Shown here one piece after another: positions 43,712-53,432 of a stretch of DNA of 64,000 nucleotides (the stretch's first letter is position 1; every line of letters starts with the position of its first letter). Location: contig JAAWQM010000005.1 in the NCBI GenBank assembly GCA_022800525.1, positions 1 to 64,000 of the forward strand. Direction: 5' to 3'. This stretch comes from Oscillospiraceae bacterium (GTDB taxonomy: Bacteria > Bacillota > Clostridia > Oscillospirales > Oscillospiraceae). Under the pieces are notes generated by a model that was given only the letters and a program-made list of their open reading frames with translations, made no database searches and was not told the DNA's origin. Made by a program: the position numbers and the translations under genes.

Positions 43712-45367
43712 TTGGCAGAAAAAATGAAAATTATCCCTCTTGGCGGTCTTAACGAGATCGGCAAGAATATGACCGTTTACGAACACGGCGGCGAGATCAT
43801 CGTGGTGGACTGCGGCATGGGCTTCCCCGACGGGGACATGTACGGCATCGACCTGGTGATTCCCGACGTGACCTACCTGGTGAAAAACAGGGCCCGCATC
43901 CGGGGGTTGTTCATCACCCACGGACATGAGGACCATATCGGCTCCATTCCCTATGTCCTCAAGCAGGTGAATATGCCGGTGTACTGCACGCGGCTGACGG
44001 CGGGGCTTATCAAGCTGAAGCTGGAGGAGCACGGCCTGACCAAGCAGACCAAACTCGTCACCGTGGAGGCCGGGGAGATGATCCGGGTGGGCAAGTTCTA
44101 CGTGGAATTCATCCACGTCAACCACTCCATCGCGGACTCCGTGGCCTTCGCCATCCACACCAGCATGGGCGTCATCGTCCACACCGGCGACTTCAAGATC
44201 GACTCCACCCCCATCGACGGGGACGTGATCGACCTGGGCCGCTTCGGCGAGCTGGGGAAGGAGGGCGTGCTGGCCCTGCTGGCGGACTCCACCAACGTGG
44301 AGCGCTCCGGCTACACCATGAGCGAATCCATTGTGGGCAAAACCTTTGACCGGCTGTTCAACGGCTGCAAGCAGCGGATCATCGTCACCACCTTCGCCTC
44401 CAATGTCCACCGCATCCAGCAAGTCATTGACGCGGCGGCGGCCTGTGGGCGGAAGGTGGCCGTCACGGGCCGCAGCATGGAAAATATCATGCGGGTGGCT
44501 ACGGAGCTGGGTTATATGAAGCTGCCCAAAAACACGGTGGTGGACGTGAACAAGATCAAATCCCTGCCCATGGACCAGCAGGTCATCGTCACCACCGGCA
44601 GCCAGGGGGAGGAGATGAGCGCCCTGTACCGCATGGCCTTCTCCCAGCACCGGCAGATCGATGTGGGGCCCGGCGACCGGGTCATCATCTCCGCCAGCGC
44701 CATCCCCGGCAATGAGAAAACCATCGGCCGGGTCATCAACGAGCTGTTCCGCAAGGGCGTGGACGTGATTTACGACAAGTCCGATCCCCTCCATGTGTCC
44801 GGCCACGCCTGCCAGGAGGAGCTGAAGATCATCCACGCCCTGACCCGGCCCCGGTTCTTCATCCCCCTCCACGGCGAGCAGAGGATGCTCCGCCGCCATA
44901 TGGAGCTGGCCATGGAGATGGGCATGGACCGGAAGCACATCGTCCTGGCGGACATCGGCAGCGTCATCGAGCTGACCAACAAGAACATCAAGATTGCGGA
45001 GACGCCCGCCCCCTCCGGGTCGGTGCTGGTGGACGGCAGCGGCGTGGGCGACGTGGGGGCCGTGGTCCTGCGGGACCGGAAGATTCTGGCGGAGGACGGC
45101 ATGGTGGTCGTGATTCTGAACATCCAGCACGGCCAGCTTCTCAACGAGCCGGAGATCATCACCCGGGGGTTCATCTATGTGAAGGAGAGCGTGGACCTGA
45201 TGCGGGAGCTGGCGGAGGTGGCCAACTCCGCCGCGCTGTCGGCCCTGGGCAAGGGCGGGCGCGACGCGGCGGAGCTGAAGGGCTCGGTGAAGTCCGCCAT
45301 CAGCGGGTATTTGTTCAAGCACACCAAGCGCAGCCCCATGGTCATCCCGGTGGTGAACCGGCTGTGA
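43712..45367 (+). CDS. rnj: Ribonuclease J
   Basis: IPLGGLNEIGKNMTVYEHGGEIIVVDCGMGFP; FITHGHEDHIGSIPYVL; TSMGVIVHTGDFKID; beta-CASP VTTGSQGEEMSAL. TTG start behind aaaaggaga. Confidence 0.96.
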   Translation: MAEKMKIIPLGGLNEIGKNMTVYEHGGEIIVVDCGMGFPDGDMYGIDLVIPDVTYLVKNRARIRGLFITHGHEDHIGSIPYVLKQVNMPVYCTRLTAGLIKLKLEEHGLTKQTKLVTVEAGEMIRVGKFYVEFIHVNHSIADSVAFAIHTSMGVIVHTGDFKIDSTPIDGDVIDLGRFGELGKEGVLALLADSTNVERSGYTMSESIVGKTFDRLFNGCKQRIIVTTFASNVHRIQQVIDAAAACGRKVAVTGRSMENIMRVATELGYMKLPKNTVVDVNKIKSLPMDQQVIVTTGSQGEEMSALYRMAFSQHRQIDVGPGDRVIISASAIPGNEKTIGRVINELFRKGVDVIYDKSDPLHVSGHACQEELKIIHALTRPRFFIPLHGEQRMLRRHMELAMEMGMDRKHIVLADIGSVIELTNKNIKIAETPAPSGSVLVDGSGVGDVGAVVLRDRKILAEDGMVVVILNIQHGQLLNEPEIITRGFIYVKESVDLMRELAEVANSAALSALGKGGRDAAELKGSVKSAISGYLFKHTKRSPMVIPVVNRL

Positions 45368-45626
45368 CAGGGGCGGATGATATCCGGATGTATCAGGCCA
45401 GAATATGCTGCCTCAGAACACCCCCATTGCAGGCTCTCCCCCATTAACAGGCCGGCAGGCGGAGTTGGAATATTACCAAGCCTTTGGATCAGATGCCCGC
45501 AGGACTTTTTGTTCACGGGGCGCCGCAGCTCTTCATTTGCAGGTGTGTCCGGGAATCCCCCGCCGAGGTCATGCCGGAGGCATCACCGAGAAGGGAGTCC
45601 GGAACCGTAGGTCCTGGTGTGTTTTT

Positions 45627-45728
45627 GGTTACTTTTTGCACAAGCAAAAAGTAACCGCCCGTCCGGGGCGCGCAGCCCCGGGGTAACGAATGGAACCAAC
45701 TAGCCGTGCGCCGCGCAGCGGCGCACGG
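45627..45728. repeat. Three consecutive perfect hairpins upstream of mgtE
   Basis: ggttactttttgc-acaa-gcaaaaagtaacc; ccggggc-gcgca-gccccgg with irregular loop; ccgtgcgccg-cgcag-cggcgcacgg. Confidence 0.6.
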
Positions 45729-45748
45729 AAAAAGAAAGGAGGAGCGCC

Positions 45749-47134
45749 ATGTTGGATTTGGAAAACAGCCGCGTCATGGAAGAAATAGAGGAATTATCCC
45801 AACGAAAGCGATGGCATGACATCCGGGACATGCTGCTCCCCTTCGAGCCCGCGGACATCGCCGCCATCCTGGCGGAGATGCAGTCGGACCGGCTCCCCCT
45901 CCTCTACCGCCTGCTGCCCAAGGAGCTGGCGGCGGAGGCTTTCGTGGAGATGGACCCTGAGGAGCAGGAGCTGCTTATCCGGACCTTCTCCGACGCCGAG
46001 CTGAAGGAGGTGCTGGACGAGCTGTACGTGGACGACACGGTGGACCTCATCGAGGAGATGCCCGCGTCCGTGGTCAAGCGCATCCTGCGCCACACCGACC
46101 CGGAGACCCGCCGCAGCGTCAACGAAATCCTCAAATATCCCGAGGACTCCGCCGGGTCCATCATGACTACCGAGTTTGTGGACCTGAAACGGGACATGAC
46201 CGTGGAGGACGCCATCAAGCGCATCCGCCGCACCGGCGTGGACAAGGAGACCATCAACATCTGCTACGTCACTGACACCAGCCGCCATCTGCTGGGGCTG
46301 GTGTCCATCCGGACCCTGCTGCTGGCGGAGCAGGACGACGTGATTGAGGACATCATGGAGACCAACGTCGTCGCCGCCTCCACCATGGACGACCGGGAGG
46401 ACGTGGCCCAGGATTTGAGCAAGTACGACTTCCTGGCGATGCCAATTGTGGACGACGAGCGCAGGCTGGTGGGCATCGTCACCATCGACGACGCCATTGA
46501 CGTCATTGAGGAGGAGGCCACCGAGGACTTTGAGCACATCGCCGGCATGACCCACTCGGACAAGCCCTACCTGCGCGCCGGCGTGTGGGAGACGGTGAAG
46601 AGCCGCATCCCGTGGCTGCTGCTGCTGATGCTGTCCGCCACCTTCACCGGAATGGTCATTGCCAGCTTTGAGGACGCTCTGGCGGCCTGCTCGGTGCTGA
46701 CGGTGTTTATCCCCATGCTCATGGACACCGGCGGCAACTCCGGCAACCAGTCCAGCGTGGCCCTCATCCGCTCCCTGAGCCTGGACGAGGTCCATTTCAG
46801 CGACCTGTTCGCCGTTCTATGGAAGGAGATCCGGGTGGCGGTGACCTGCGGAGCGATCCTGGCGGCGTGCAACTTCGCGAAACTGATGCTGGTCGACCGG
46901 CTGCTGCTGCAAAACGCGGATATCACCATGCCGGTGGCGGCGGTGATCTGCCTGACGCTGGTCTTCACTGTGTTCTGCGCCAAGATCGTAGGATGCCTGA
47001 TGCCCATGATCTCGGACAGGCTGAAGCTGGACCCGGCCGTGGTGGCGGGGCCCTTCATCACCACCATTGTGGACGTGCTGAGCCTGCTGATTTATTTCCG
47101 CTTCGCCTCGTGGGTGCTGGGAATCCAGGCGTGA
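45749..47134 (+). CDS. mgtE: Magnesium transporter MgtE
   Basis: N-domain, two CBS-like regions (SAGSIMTTEFVDLKRDMTVEDAIKRIR), C-term TMs with DTGGNSGNQSS. Confidence 0.96.
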   Translation: MLDLENSRVMEEIEELSQRKRWHDIRDMLLPFEPADIAAILAEMQSDRLPLLYRLLPKELAAEAFVEMDPEEQELLIRTFSDAELKEVLDELYVDDTVDLIEEMPASVVKRILRHTDPETRRSVNEILKYPEDSAGSIMTTEFVDLKRDMTVEDAIKRIRRTGVDKETINICYVTDTSRHLLGLVSIRTLLLAEQDDVIEDIMETNVVAASTMDDREDVAQDLSKYDFLAMPIVDDERRLVGIVTIDDAIDVIEEEATEDFEHIAGMTHSDKPYLRAGVWETVKSRIPWLLLLMLSATFTGMVIASFEDALAACSVLTVFIPMLMDTGGNSGNQSSVALIRSLSLDEVHFSDLFAVLWKEIRVAVTCGAILAACNFAKLMLVDRLLLQNADITMPVAAVICLTLVFTVFCAKIVGCLMPMISDRLKLDPAVVAGPFITTIVDVLSLLIYFRFASWVLGIQA

Positions 47135-47136
47135 CT

Positions 47137-47191
47137 GCGGAAATCCGTTCCGTCCCAACAGGGCGGCGTTTCCGGAAAATGATTTCCCCGC
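47137..47191. repeat. Dispersed repeat family B, short form
   Basis: gcggaaatccgtt ... aaaatgatttccccgc without the central palindrome. Confidence 0.45.
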
Positions 47192-47270
47192 CGGGACGGA
47201 AAAAAATGTTGTAATTTTCGCCGGTCTGTACTATACTAAAGGGGCAACTTTGATATTGGGAGGTCCTAAC

Positions 47271-47456
47271 ATGAAGAGTACATGGCGTTTTGTAATGAAG
47301 ATCGTCGGCCTGTCCCTGGCGTTAGCGGGCCTGATCTGCCTGGTGATCGGGTGCTGGGATAAGCTGGCCGAGGACGCCGCTTCGGTGGCCGGCCGCCTGC
47401 ACAGCAGGCGCTGCCCCGAGTTTGACGATTACGACGACGATCTGCTCTGCGAGTAA
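47271..47456 (+). CDS. Small single-TM protein
   Basis: MKSTWRFVMKIVGLSLALAGLICLVIGCWDKLAEDAASVAGRLHSRRCPEFDDYDDDLLCE; aggtcctaac upstream. Confidence 0.6.
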   Translation: MKSTWRFVMKIVGLSLALAGLICLVIGCWDKLAEDAASVAGRLHSRRCPEFDDYDDDLLCE

Positions 47457-47504
47457 TGTAGCCGCAGCCGGCGCCTGGGGGCGCGGGCTCTGAAGCGGCG
47501 CGGG

Positions 47505-47546
47505 AAGGACAGCCCCGGGGCGTAATGCCTGCGGGGCTGTCCTTTT
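47505..47546. terminator. Bidirectional terminator
   Basis: aaggacagccccg ... cggggctgtcctttt. Confidence 0.8.
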
Positions 47547-48309
47547 ATGTTTCCCTGGCCTCCCTGGGCGTTTCGTCCAGGAAGACGGCGCGGAAATGCT
47601 CCGTCAGCGCAGCGGGCGGCTCCGCCAGCAGGCGGCAGGCCAGCCCGGCCTGCTCCGCCCGGACCTGGAGCAGCCCGTCTTCGCCCCGCAGCCGCAGGCG
47701 GAAGTCGGACAGCCCCAGAGCCATCAGCGCGGCCTCGCCCTCCGCCACCCGGCGCAGGTTCTCCGCTGTGATGGGGGTCCCGGCGGGGATGCGGGTGGCC
47801 AGACAGGCGTAGGAGGGCTTGTCCCACACCGGCAGCCTGGCCTCCCGCGACAGGCGGCGGATGTCCGCTTTGGTGACGCCGCACTCCCGCAGGGGGGAAC
47901 GGACGCCCAGCTCCCGCAGGGCCCGCATCCCCGGGCGGTCCTCCGCGTCGTCAGAAGCGTTGCTGCCGTCCAGCAGCAGAGGGAAGCCGTCCCTGCGGGC
48001 GGCCTCCAGGAGCAGGGTGAACAACGCCCGCTTGCAGGAATAGCACCGGTCCGGCGGGTTGGCGGCGGCCTCCGGGACCGTGAGGATATCGAAATCAATG
48101 ACCGTCAGCTCCGCCCCGATCCGCCCGGCGGTCTCCCGGGCGTCGGCCAGCTCAAAGTCCGGCTGGAAGGGCGTATGGACAAAGTACGCGGCGGTCCTCT
48201 CCGCCCAGGCCGCCGCCTCATGGAGCAGCCACGCGGAGTCCACGCCTCCGGAAAAGGCCACCGCCGCGGCAGGGTGCTCCTGAAAAAATTCTTGGATGGT
48301 CATGGTCAC
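47545..48309 (-). CDS. larE: LarE-like ATP-dependent sacrificial sulfur transferase
   Basis: AVAFSGGVDSAWLL PP-loop; DRCYSCKRALF; PSYACLATRIPAGTPIT. Confidence 0.9.
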   Translation of the reverse strand: MTMTIQEFFQEHPAAAVAFSGGVDSAWLLHEAAAWAERTAAYFVHTPFQPDFELADARETAGRIGAELTVIDFDILTVPEAAANPPDRCYSCKRALFTLLLEAARRDGFPLLLDGSNASDDAEDRPGMRALRELGVRSPLRECGVTKADIRRLSREARLPVWDKPSYACLATRIPAGTPITAENLRRVAEGEAALMALGLSDFRLRLRGEDGLLQVRAEQAGLACRLLAEPPAALTEHFRAVFLDETPREARET

Positions 48310-48334
48310 TCCCCCGTAATTTTCTTTTTTTGCC

Positions 48335-49165
48335 CTATTGCGCCTCCATGATGGACAGCGCCGCGCCGATGGAGGTGGCGTAGGCGGCGTTCTCAGGGAT
48401 GATGAACCGGATGCCGTGGAGCCGGGTGAAGAGGTCGAAGCAGGCCCGCGCCTGGGGCAGGTTGGACATGAAGCCCGTCAGCACCGCCGTCCCGCACCCG
48501 CAGGCCCGGCAGGACATGACCGCCGTGGTGCCGATGGACTGGAGGACCATATTCACCACCCCGGCGGCAAAGTCGCCGGGAGTGGCGTCGTCGGACACAT
48601 TGCCGAAATTGGCGGCGGTGATGTCCAGCGGCAGGGAGGGGTGGCTGTTCCGTGTCAGGTCGCCCACGGTCAGGTCCACCCGCGTCACGTCCCCCTCGGC
48701 GGCCAGCTTCATGATCTGGGCGTACTTTCTTGTGCCGCACAGCCGGGAGCACAGCCCCGCCAGGGAGCCGCCCCCCACCCCGGAGCCGCACAGGTGCTGT
48801 ACCGGCCTGCCCCGCTCCGCCCGGATGAAGGCGGTACCGGTGCCCATGCTGACCACCACCGCCAGCTCCTGGCCGCTGAGGGCCAGTCCGCCCGTGCCCA
48901 CGGCGGTGAATTCCTCCACCTTCTCCGTGGGGATGCCGTAGATGTCCTCGTCCACATAGGAGGCGCCCACCCCGGTCAGGGCGATCCGGGACACGTCCCC
49001 CAGCTGGAGGAGGTTGGTATGCAGGAAGTTCCCCATTGCCCCGTACAGGGAGGTGATGGGGTCCTGGGCCTGGACCCGGTGCATGGCGATGGCGCCGCCG
49101 TCTGAACGTAGCCCCACGATCTTGGTGGTGGAGCCGCCGATGTCGATTCCTAAAATAACAGACAT
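48335..49165 (-). CDS. coaW: Type II pantothenate kinase-like protein
   Basis: ILGIDIGGSTTKIVGL; VSMGTGTAFI; CGSGVGGGSLAGL; LTGFMSNLP. Confidence 0.85.
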   Translation of the reverse strand: MSVILGIDIGGSTTKIVGLRSDGGAIAMHRVQAQDPITSLYGAMGNFLHTNLLQLGDVSRIALTGVGASYVDEDIYGIPTEKVEEFTAVGTGGLALSGQELAVVVSMGTGTAFIRAERGRPVQHLCGSGVGGGSLAGLCSRLCGTRKYAQIMKLAAEGDVTRVDLTVGDLTRNSHPSLPLDITAANFGNVSDDATPGDFAAGVVNMVLQSIGTTAVMSCRACGCGTAVLTGFMSNLPQARACFDLFTRLHGIRFIIPENAAYATSIGAALSIMEAQ

Positions 49166-49371
49166 GATAACCTCCGCGCGCGATTCAGAATGCGCCGTCC
49201 CCCGGGGGACGGCGGTCTCCCCCTATATTAAGAGACGGGGCGGGGATTGTCAATCGTGATTTCTATGGAATTCCAACAGTTCTGTTTGACTTTTCTCTCC
49301 ATTGGGGATACAATAGGGGAAATGGGAAGCCGTGAATGCGGCTTCACGAGTGTTGCAGGAGGAGAGGCGTC

Positions 49372-50166
49372 ATGCTGTATTCTGACAGTCCCCGCGTTCA
49401 TTACGACAAGTCCCAGCTGGCCGAGGTGATCTGCCAGCTGCGTTTTCCCGCCATTCTGTCCATCGGGGCCAAGGACCCGGTGGATTTTCAGGACGCCGTC
49501 CGGGGCATGTTTCCCCGCTACGCCGCCCGGGAGGAGCAGCCCGGCGCGCGGATCACCGGCATGGGCACCCCCAACGCCAAGCTGGAGTCCCCCAAGCCGG
49601 TGACCAACCACAACTTCATCTCCGCCGACGGGCGCTGGAAGCTGAATCTGACCAGCGCCTTCATCTCCCTGTCCACCGTGGCCTACCCCGGCTGGGAGGA
49701 CTTCGGCAAGCAGCTGGACCTGCCCCTGGCCCGGTTTATCCACATCTACAAGCCCGCCTTCTTTGAGCGCATCGGCCTGCGGTATGTGAACCTCATCTCC
49801 CGCAAGGCCCTGGAGCTGGAGGAGGAGCCCTGGCGGGAGCTGATCGCCGCGCCCTACCTGGGCGTGCTGGCGGAGGAGGACGTGGACGAGCGCACCGCCC
49901 GCAAGTGCTCCCTTGACGTGGAGCTGAACCTGGACAGCTCCTGCCGCGTGAAGCTCCACGCCGGCCCCGGCATGATGAAGCAGAACGGCCCCAACGCCCC
50001 CCAGGATCCGGAGGTGAAGTTCGTGCTGGACATGGACCTCTTCATGGGCGGGCAGATCGACCCCCGCATGGCCGCCGCCGGGCTGGAGACCCTCCATGGC
50101 CACTCCACCCCCCTGTTCCAGGGCGCCATTACAGACAAGCTGCATTCCGCGCTGGAGCCCAGATAG
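49372..50166 (+). CDS. TIGR04255-like family protein
   Basis: HYDKSQLAEVICQLRFPAILSI...KLNLTSAFISLSTVAYPGWEDFGKQLDLPLARFIHIYKPAFFERIGLRYVN. Confidence 0.8.
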   Translation: MLYSDSPRVHYDKSQLAEVICQLRFPAILSIGAKDPVDFQDAVRGMFPRYAAREEQPGARITGMGTPNAKLESPKPVTNHNFISADGRWKLNLTSAFISLSTVAYPGWEDFGKQLDLPLARFIHIYKPAFFERIGLRYVNLISRKALELEEEPWRELIAAPYLGVLAEEDVDERTARKCSLDVELNLDSSCRVKLHAGPGMMKQNGPNAPQDPEVKFVLDMDLFMGGQIDPRMAAAGLETLHGHSTPLFQGAITDKLHSALEPR

Positions 50167-50184
50167 AAGGGAGGAGATACGAAT

Positions 50185-50517
50185 ATGGCAGTTACAGTCA
50201 ACATTTATTATACCGGAGAGAATGGAAGCGCACGGAAATTCGCGGAGGAGATGACCGCCGGCGGGATTGTTCAGCAGATCCGTGCGGGGGCGGGGAATGA
50301 GCGGTATGAATACTTCTTCCCTATGGAGGACCCGGAAACCGTGCTGCTCATCGACAGCTGGAGGGACCAGCAGGCCATTGACGCCCACCACGCCTCGCCG
50401 GTGATGGCGGAGATCGTCCGGCTGCGGGACAAGTACCAGCTGCGCATGAGGGTGGAGCGGTACGTCTCGGACGCGGCGGGCATCCCCAGGGAGGATGAAA
50501 AGTTCATCCGGACGTAA
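50185..50517 (+). CDS. Antibiotic biosynthesis monooxygenase-like (ABM) protein
   Basis: MAVTVNIYYTGENGSARKFAEEM...ERYEYFFPMEDPETVLLIDSWRDQQAIDAHHASPVMAEI. Confidence 0.8.
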   Translation: MAVTVNIYYTGENGSARKFAEEMTAGGIVQQIRAGAGNERYEYFFPMEDPETVLLIDSWRDQQAIDAHHASPVMAEIVRLRDKYQLRMRVERYVSDAAGIPREDEKFIRT

Positions 50518-50623
50518 GGGAAAAATCCCCCTTGACAGGACCGCCCGGCCTATGGTATAGATGGTACTGAGACCGGCGCGGGGAGACTGCGCCGCAGCAT
50601 GAGCGAAGAGGAGTTAGTTTCAA

Positions 50624-51481
50624 ATGGCAAACGTAGCGATTGTCACCGACAGCAACAGCGGCATCACCCAGGCCGCCGCCAGGGAGCTGGGCATCCGGGT
50701 ACTGCCCATGCCCTTCTATATCAACGAGGAGCTGTTCTTTGAGGATATCACCCTCACCCAGGAGGAATTCTACCGCCGTCTGGCGGAGAACGCCGACATC
50801 TCCACCTCACAGCCATCCCCCGGCGATGTCACCGACCTGTGGGACCAGATGCTGGAGTCCTATGACCAGGTGGTCTACATCCCCATGTCCAGCGGCCTGT
50901 CCGCCTCCTGTGAGACAGCCCTGATGCTGGCGAACGAGTACAAGGGCAGGGTCTTTGTGACGGACAACCAGCGCATCTCCATCACCCAGCGGCAGAGCGT
51001 GCTGGACGCGCTGGAGATGGCCCGGGACGGACTGGACGGTCAGGCCATCCACGACACGCTCATGCGGGAGCGGCTGGAGGCCAGCATTTACATCACTGTG
51101 GACACCCTGAAGTACCTGAAGAAGGGCGGGCGGGTCACCGCTGCCGGGGCTGCCATCGGCACGGTTCTGAACATCAAGCCCGTGCTTCAGATCCAGGGCC
51201 AGAAGCTGGACGCCTTCGCAAAGGCCAGGGGCTGGAAGAGCGCCAAGAAGATCATGCTGGACGCCATGGAGAAGGACCTCACGGAGCGCTTCGCCGGACA
51301 GCAGGTCCATCTGTCGGCGGCCTACACCTGCTCCGAGGAGGAAGCGCTGGAGTGGCGGCGGGAGATCGAGGCCCGCTTCCCCGGCTATGCGCTGCATATG
51401 GATAAGCTGTCTCTGAGCGTGGCCTGCCACATCGGGGCCGGGTCCATGGCGGTGGCGTGCAGCCGGGTGGTGCGGCGCTGA
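50624..51481 (+). CDS. DegV family fatty-acid-binding protein
   Basis: VAIVTDSNSGITQAAARELGIRVLPMPFYI; TSQPSPGD; DTLKYLKKGGRV. Confidence 0.95.
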   Translation: MANVAIVTDSNSGITQAAARELGIRVLPMPFYINEELFFEDITLTQEEFYRRLAENADISTSQPSPGDVTDLWDQMLESYDQVVYIPMSSGLSASCETALMLANEYKGRVFVTDNQRISITQRQSVLDALEMARDGLDGQAIHDTLMRERLEASIYITVDTLKYLKKGGRVTAAGAAIGTVLNIKPVLQIQGQKLDAFAKARGWKSAKKIMLDAMEKDLTERFAGQQVHLSAAYTCSEEEALEWRREIEARFPGYALHMDKLSLSVACHIGAGSMAVACSRVVRR

Positions 51482-51527
51482 CCGGACCGGTGACGGCAGG
51501 AAAAATCGGGAGAAAGGAAAGACAACC

Positions 51528-52196
51528 ATGATTGACGTATTTGACATTATGGGGCCCATTATGGTTGGGCCGTCCAGCTCCCATACCGCGGGGGCGGTGC
51601 GGATTGGCAGAATGGCCCGGACCCTGCTGGGAGACGAGCCGGTGAAGGCGGTCCTTCTCCTCCACGGCTCCTTCGCCGAGACCGGCGTGGGCCACGGCAC
51701 GGACAAGGCCCTGATAGCGGGACTGCTGGGCATGGCAACCGACGACCTGGACATCCCCAACAGCTTCGAAATCGCGGAGGAGAGGGGCCTGAAGTTCTCC
51801 TTTGACGAGGTGGACCTGCGGGAGGCCCATCCCAACAGCGTGAAGATGGAGGTCACCGGGGCCTCCGGGCGGCGGATGAAGATGCAGGCCAGCTCCATCG
51901 GCGGCGGGCGCATCTCGGTGGACAAGCTGGACGGCGTGTGGGTCAGCTTTTCCGGCGATTACCACACCCTCATCATCCAGAATATGGACAACCAGAGCAA
52001 TCTGGCCGACGTGACCACCGCCCTGTCCCTGGCGCGGGTGAACGTGGCCAACATGAGTATGCACCGCAGCGTCAAGGGCGGCAACGTCATGATGATCGTC
52101 GAGACCGACGATCCCATCCCCGGATACATCGTGGAGCTGCTGGAGAAGCAGCCCGGCATCTTGCAGGTCATCCACTACAGGAAGGAGGAGGAATGA
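51528..52196 (+). CDS. sdaAB: L-serine ammonia-lyase, beta subunit
   Basis: VFDIMGPIMVGPSSSHTAGAVRIG; C-terminal ACT-like domain. Confidence 0.96.
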   Translation: MIDVFDIMGPIMVGPSSSHTAGAVRIGRMARTLLGDEPVKAVLLLHGSFAETGVGHGTDKALIAGLLGMATDDLDIPNSFEIAEERGLKFSFDEVDLREAHPNSVKMEVTGASGRRMKMQASSIGGGRISVDKLDGVWVSFSGDYHTLIIQNMDNQSNLADVTTALSLARVNVANMSMHRSVKGGNVMMIVETDDPIPGYIVELLEKQPGILQVIHYRKEEE

Positions 52197-52197
52197 G

Positions 52198-53148
52198 ATG
52201 AATCTGGATTCCATGCAGGACATCTCCGCCGCCGCCCGGCGGGAGGGGAAGAAGTTCTGGGAGATCATCCTGGAGACGGACATGGCCAACCGGGGCGTGT
52301 CCAGGGGCGCGTCCCTGGACAAGATGGCCCAGGCGTGGCACGTCATGCGGGAGGCCAGCGAGGTCTACACCGGCGAGCGCCGCAGCCTCAGCGGTCTGGC
52401 CGGAGGCCAGGGCAAGCTGATGCACGAGTACGCCGCCAAGGACCCCATCGGCGGGGAGTTCTTGGCCCAGGTCATTGCCGAGGCCCTGTCCATGGGCGAG
52501 AGCAACGCCTGTATGCGCCGGGTGGTGGCGGCCCCCACGGCGGGAGCCTGCGGCGTGATGCCTGCGGTCCTGATTCCACTCTACTGGCGGGAGAACCTGT
52601 CTGAGGAGAAGATGCTGGAGGCCATGTTTACCGCCAGCGGCATCGGCGCGGTCATCGCCTTCCGGGCCAGCATCTCCGGCGCGGCCGGCGGGTGTCAGGC
52701 CGAGATCGGCAGCGCCTCCGCCATGGCGGCGGGCGCGCTGGTCCACCTCCGGGGCGGCGGCGCGGAGCAGATCTGCCATGCGGTGGCGATGGCGCTGAAG
52801 AACCTGATGGGGCTTGTGTGCGACCCCGTGGCCGGGCTGGTGGAGGTGCCCTGCATCAAGCGCAACGTCATCGGCGCGGTCAATGCGATCTCCGCGGCGG
52901 ACATGGCCCTGGCGGGCATTGAGAGCCGCATCCCGGTGGACGAGGTCATTGACGCCATGGACGAGGTGGGCCGCCGACTGCCGATGGAGCTCAAGGAGAC
53001 CGCCCTGGGCGGGCTGGCCAACACGCCCACGGGCCGCCGTATCAAGTCCCGCATGGCCAGCGGCAAGAAGAAGCAGCGCATCCTGACCATCAAGGACGCC
53101 CGGTGGAAGCTGGAGAAGCAGGAGCCGCCGGAGACCGAGAATACATAG
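52198..53148 (+). CDS. sdaAA: L-serine ammonia-lyase, alpha subunit
   Basis: GGQGKLMHEYAAK; APTAGACGVMPAV; AAGGCQAEIGSASAMAAGAL; CDPVAGLVEVPCIKRN. Confidence 0.96.
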   Translation: MNLDSMQDISAAARREGKKFWEIILETDMANRGVSRGASLDKMAQAWHVMREASEVYTGERRSLSGLAGGQGKLMHEYAAKDPIGGEFLAQVIAEALSMGESNACMRRVVAAPTAGACGVMPAVLIPLYWRENLSEEKMLEAMFTASGIGAVIAFRASISGAAGGCQAEIGSASAMAAGALVHLRGGGAEQICHAVAMALKNLMGLVCDPVAGLVEVPCIKRNVIGAVNAISAADMALAGIESRIPVDEVIDAMDEVGRRLPMELKETALGGLANTPTGRRIKSRMASGKKKQRILTIKDARWKLEKQEPPETENT

Positions 53149-53181
53149 GGGTAGTGCTGATATGGTGAAGAACAAATGGGT

Positions 53182-53258
53182 GTTGGGCTTTGCCCAAACC
53201 CACCAGGGGCTTTGCCCCTGGACCCCACCGCCCTTTGAAAAGGGCGGCCCTAAACTTT
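53182..53258. repeat. Dispersed repeat family C, copy 2
   Basis: gttgggctttgcccaaacccaccaggggctttgcccctggaccccaccgccctttgaaaagggcggccctaaacttt. Confidence 0.75.
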
Positions 53259-53383
53259 ATTTGTTTTCTGGAGATACAGCAATTTGAGGAGAGACAGGCG
53301 GAGGCGTCGCAGGCGCTTCCGCCTGTTTTGCCGCCCCGCGCCGGAAAAAATTTTTTCCACCCCCTTGACAAACGGCCTGGAAT

Positions 53384-53417
53384 GTATTATTGTATTAATT
53401 GCCTAATACAGTAATAC
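53384..53417. promoter_or_regulatory. Candidate GntR (YtrA-type) autoregulatory operator
   Basis: gtattattgtatta-attgcc-taatacagtaatac, 14-bp arms with one mismatch; overlaps the -10 of TTGACA(53365)-17-TATTGT. Confidence 0.7.
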
Positions 53418-53432
53418 GAAAGGAGGGCCGCT

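Noticed and set aside
43670-45322. 550-aa minus-strand ORF opposite RNase J
   Set aside because: Antisense shadow; the plus-strand RNase J motifs are definitive.
45368-45748. M-box Mg2+ riboswitch upstream of mgtE
   Set aside because: Expected by gene context, but I could not match the conserved M-box segments by eye, so it is not reported as a feature.
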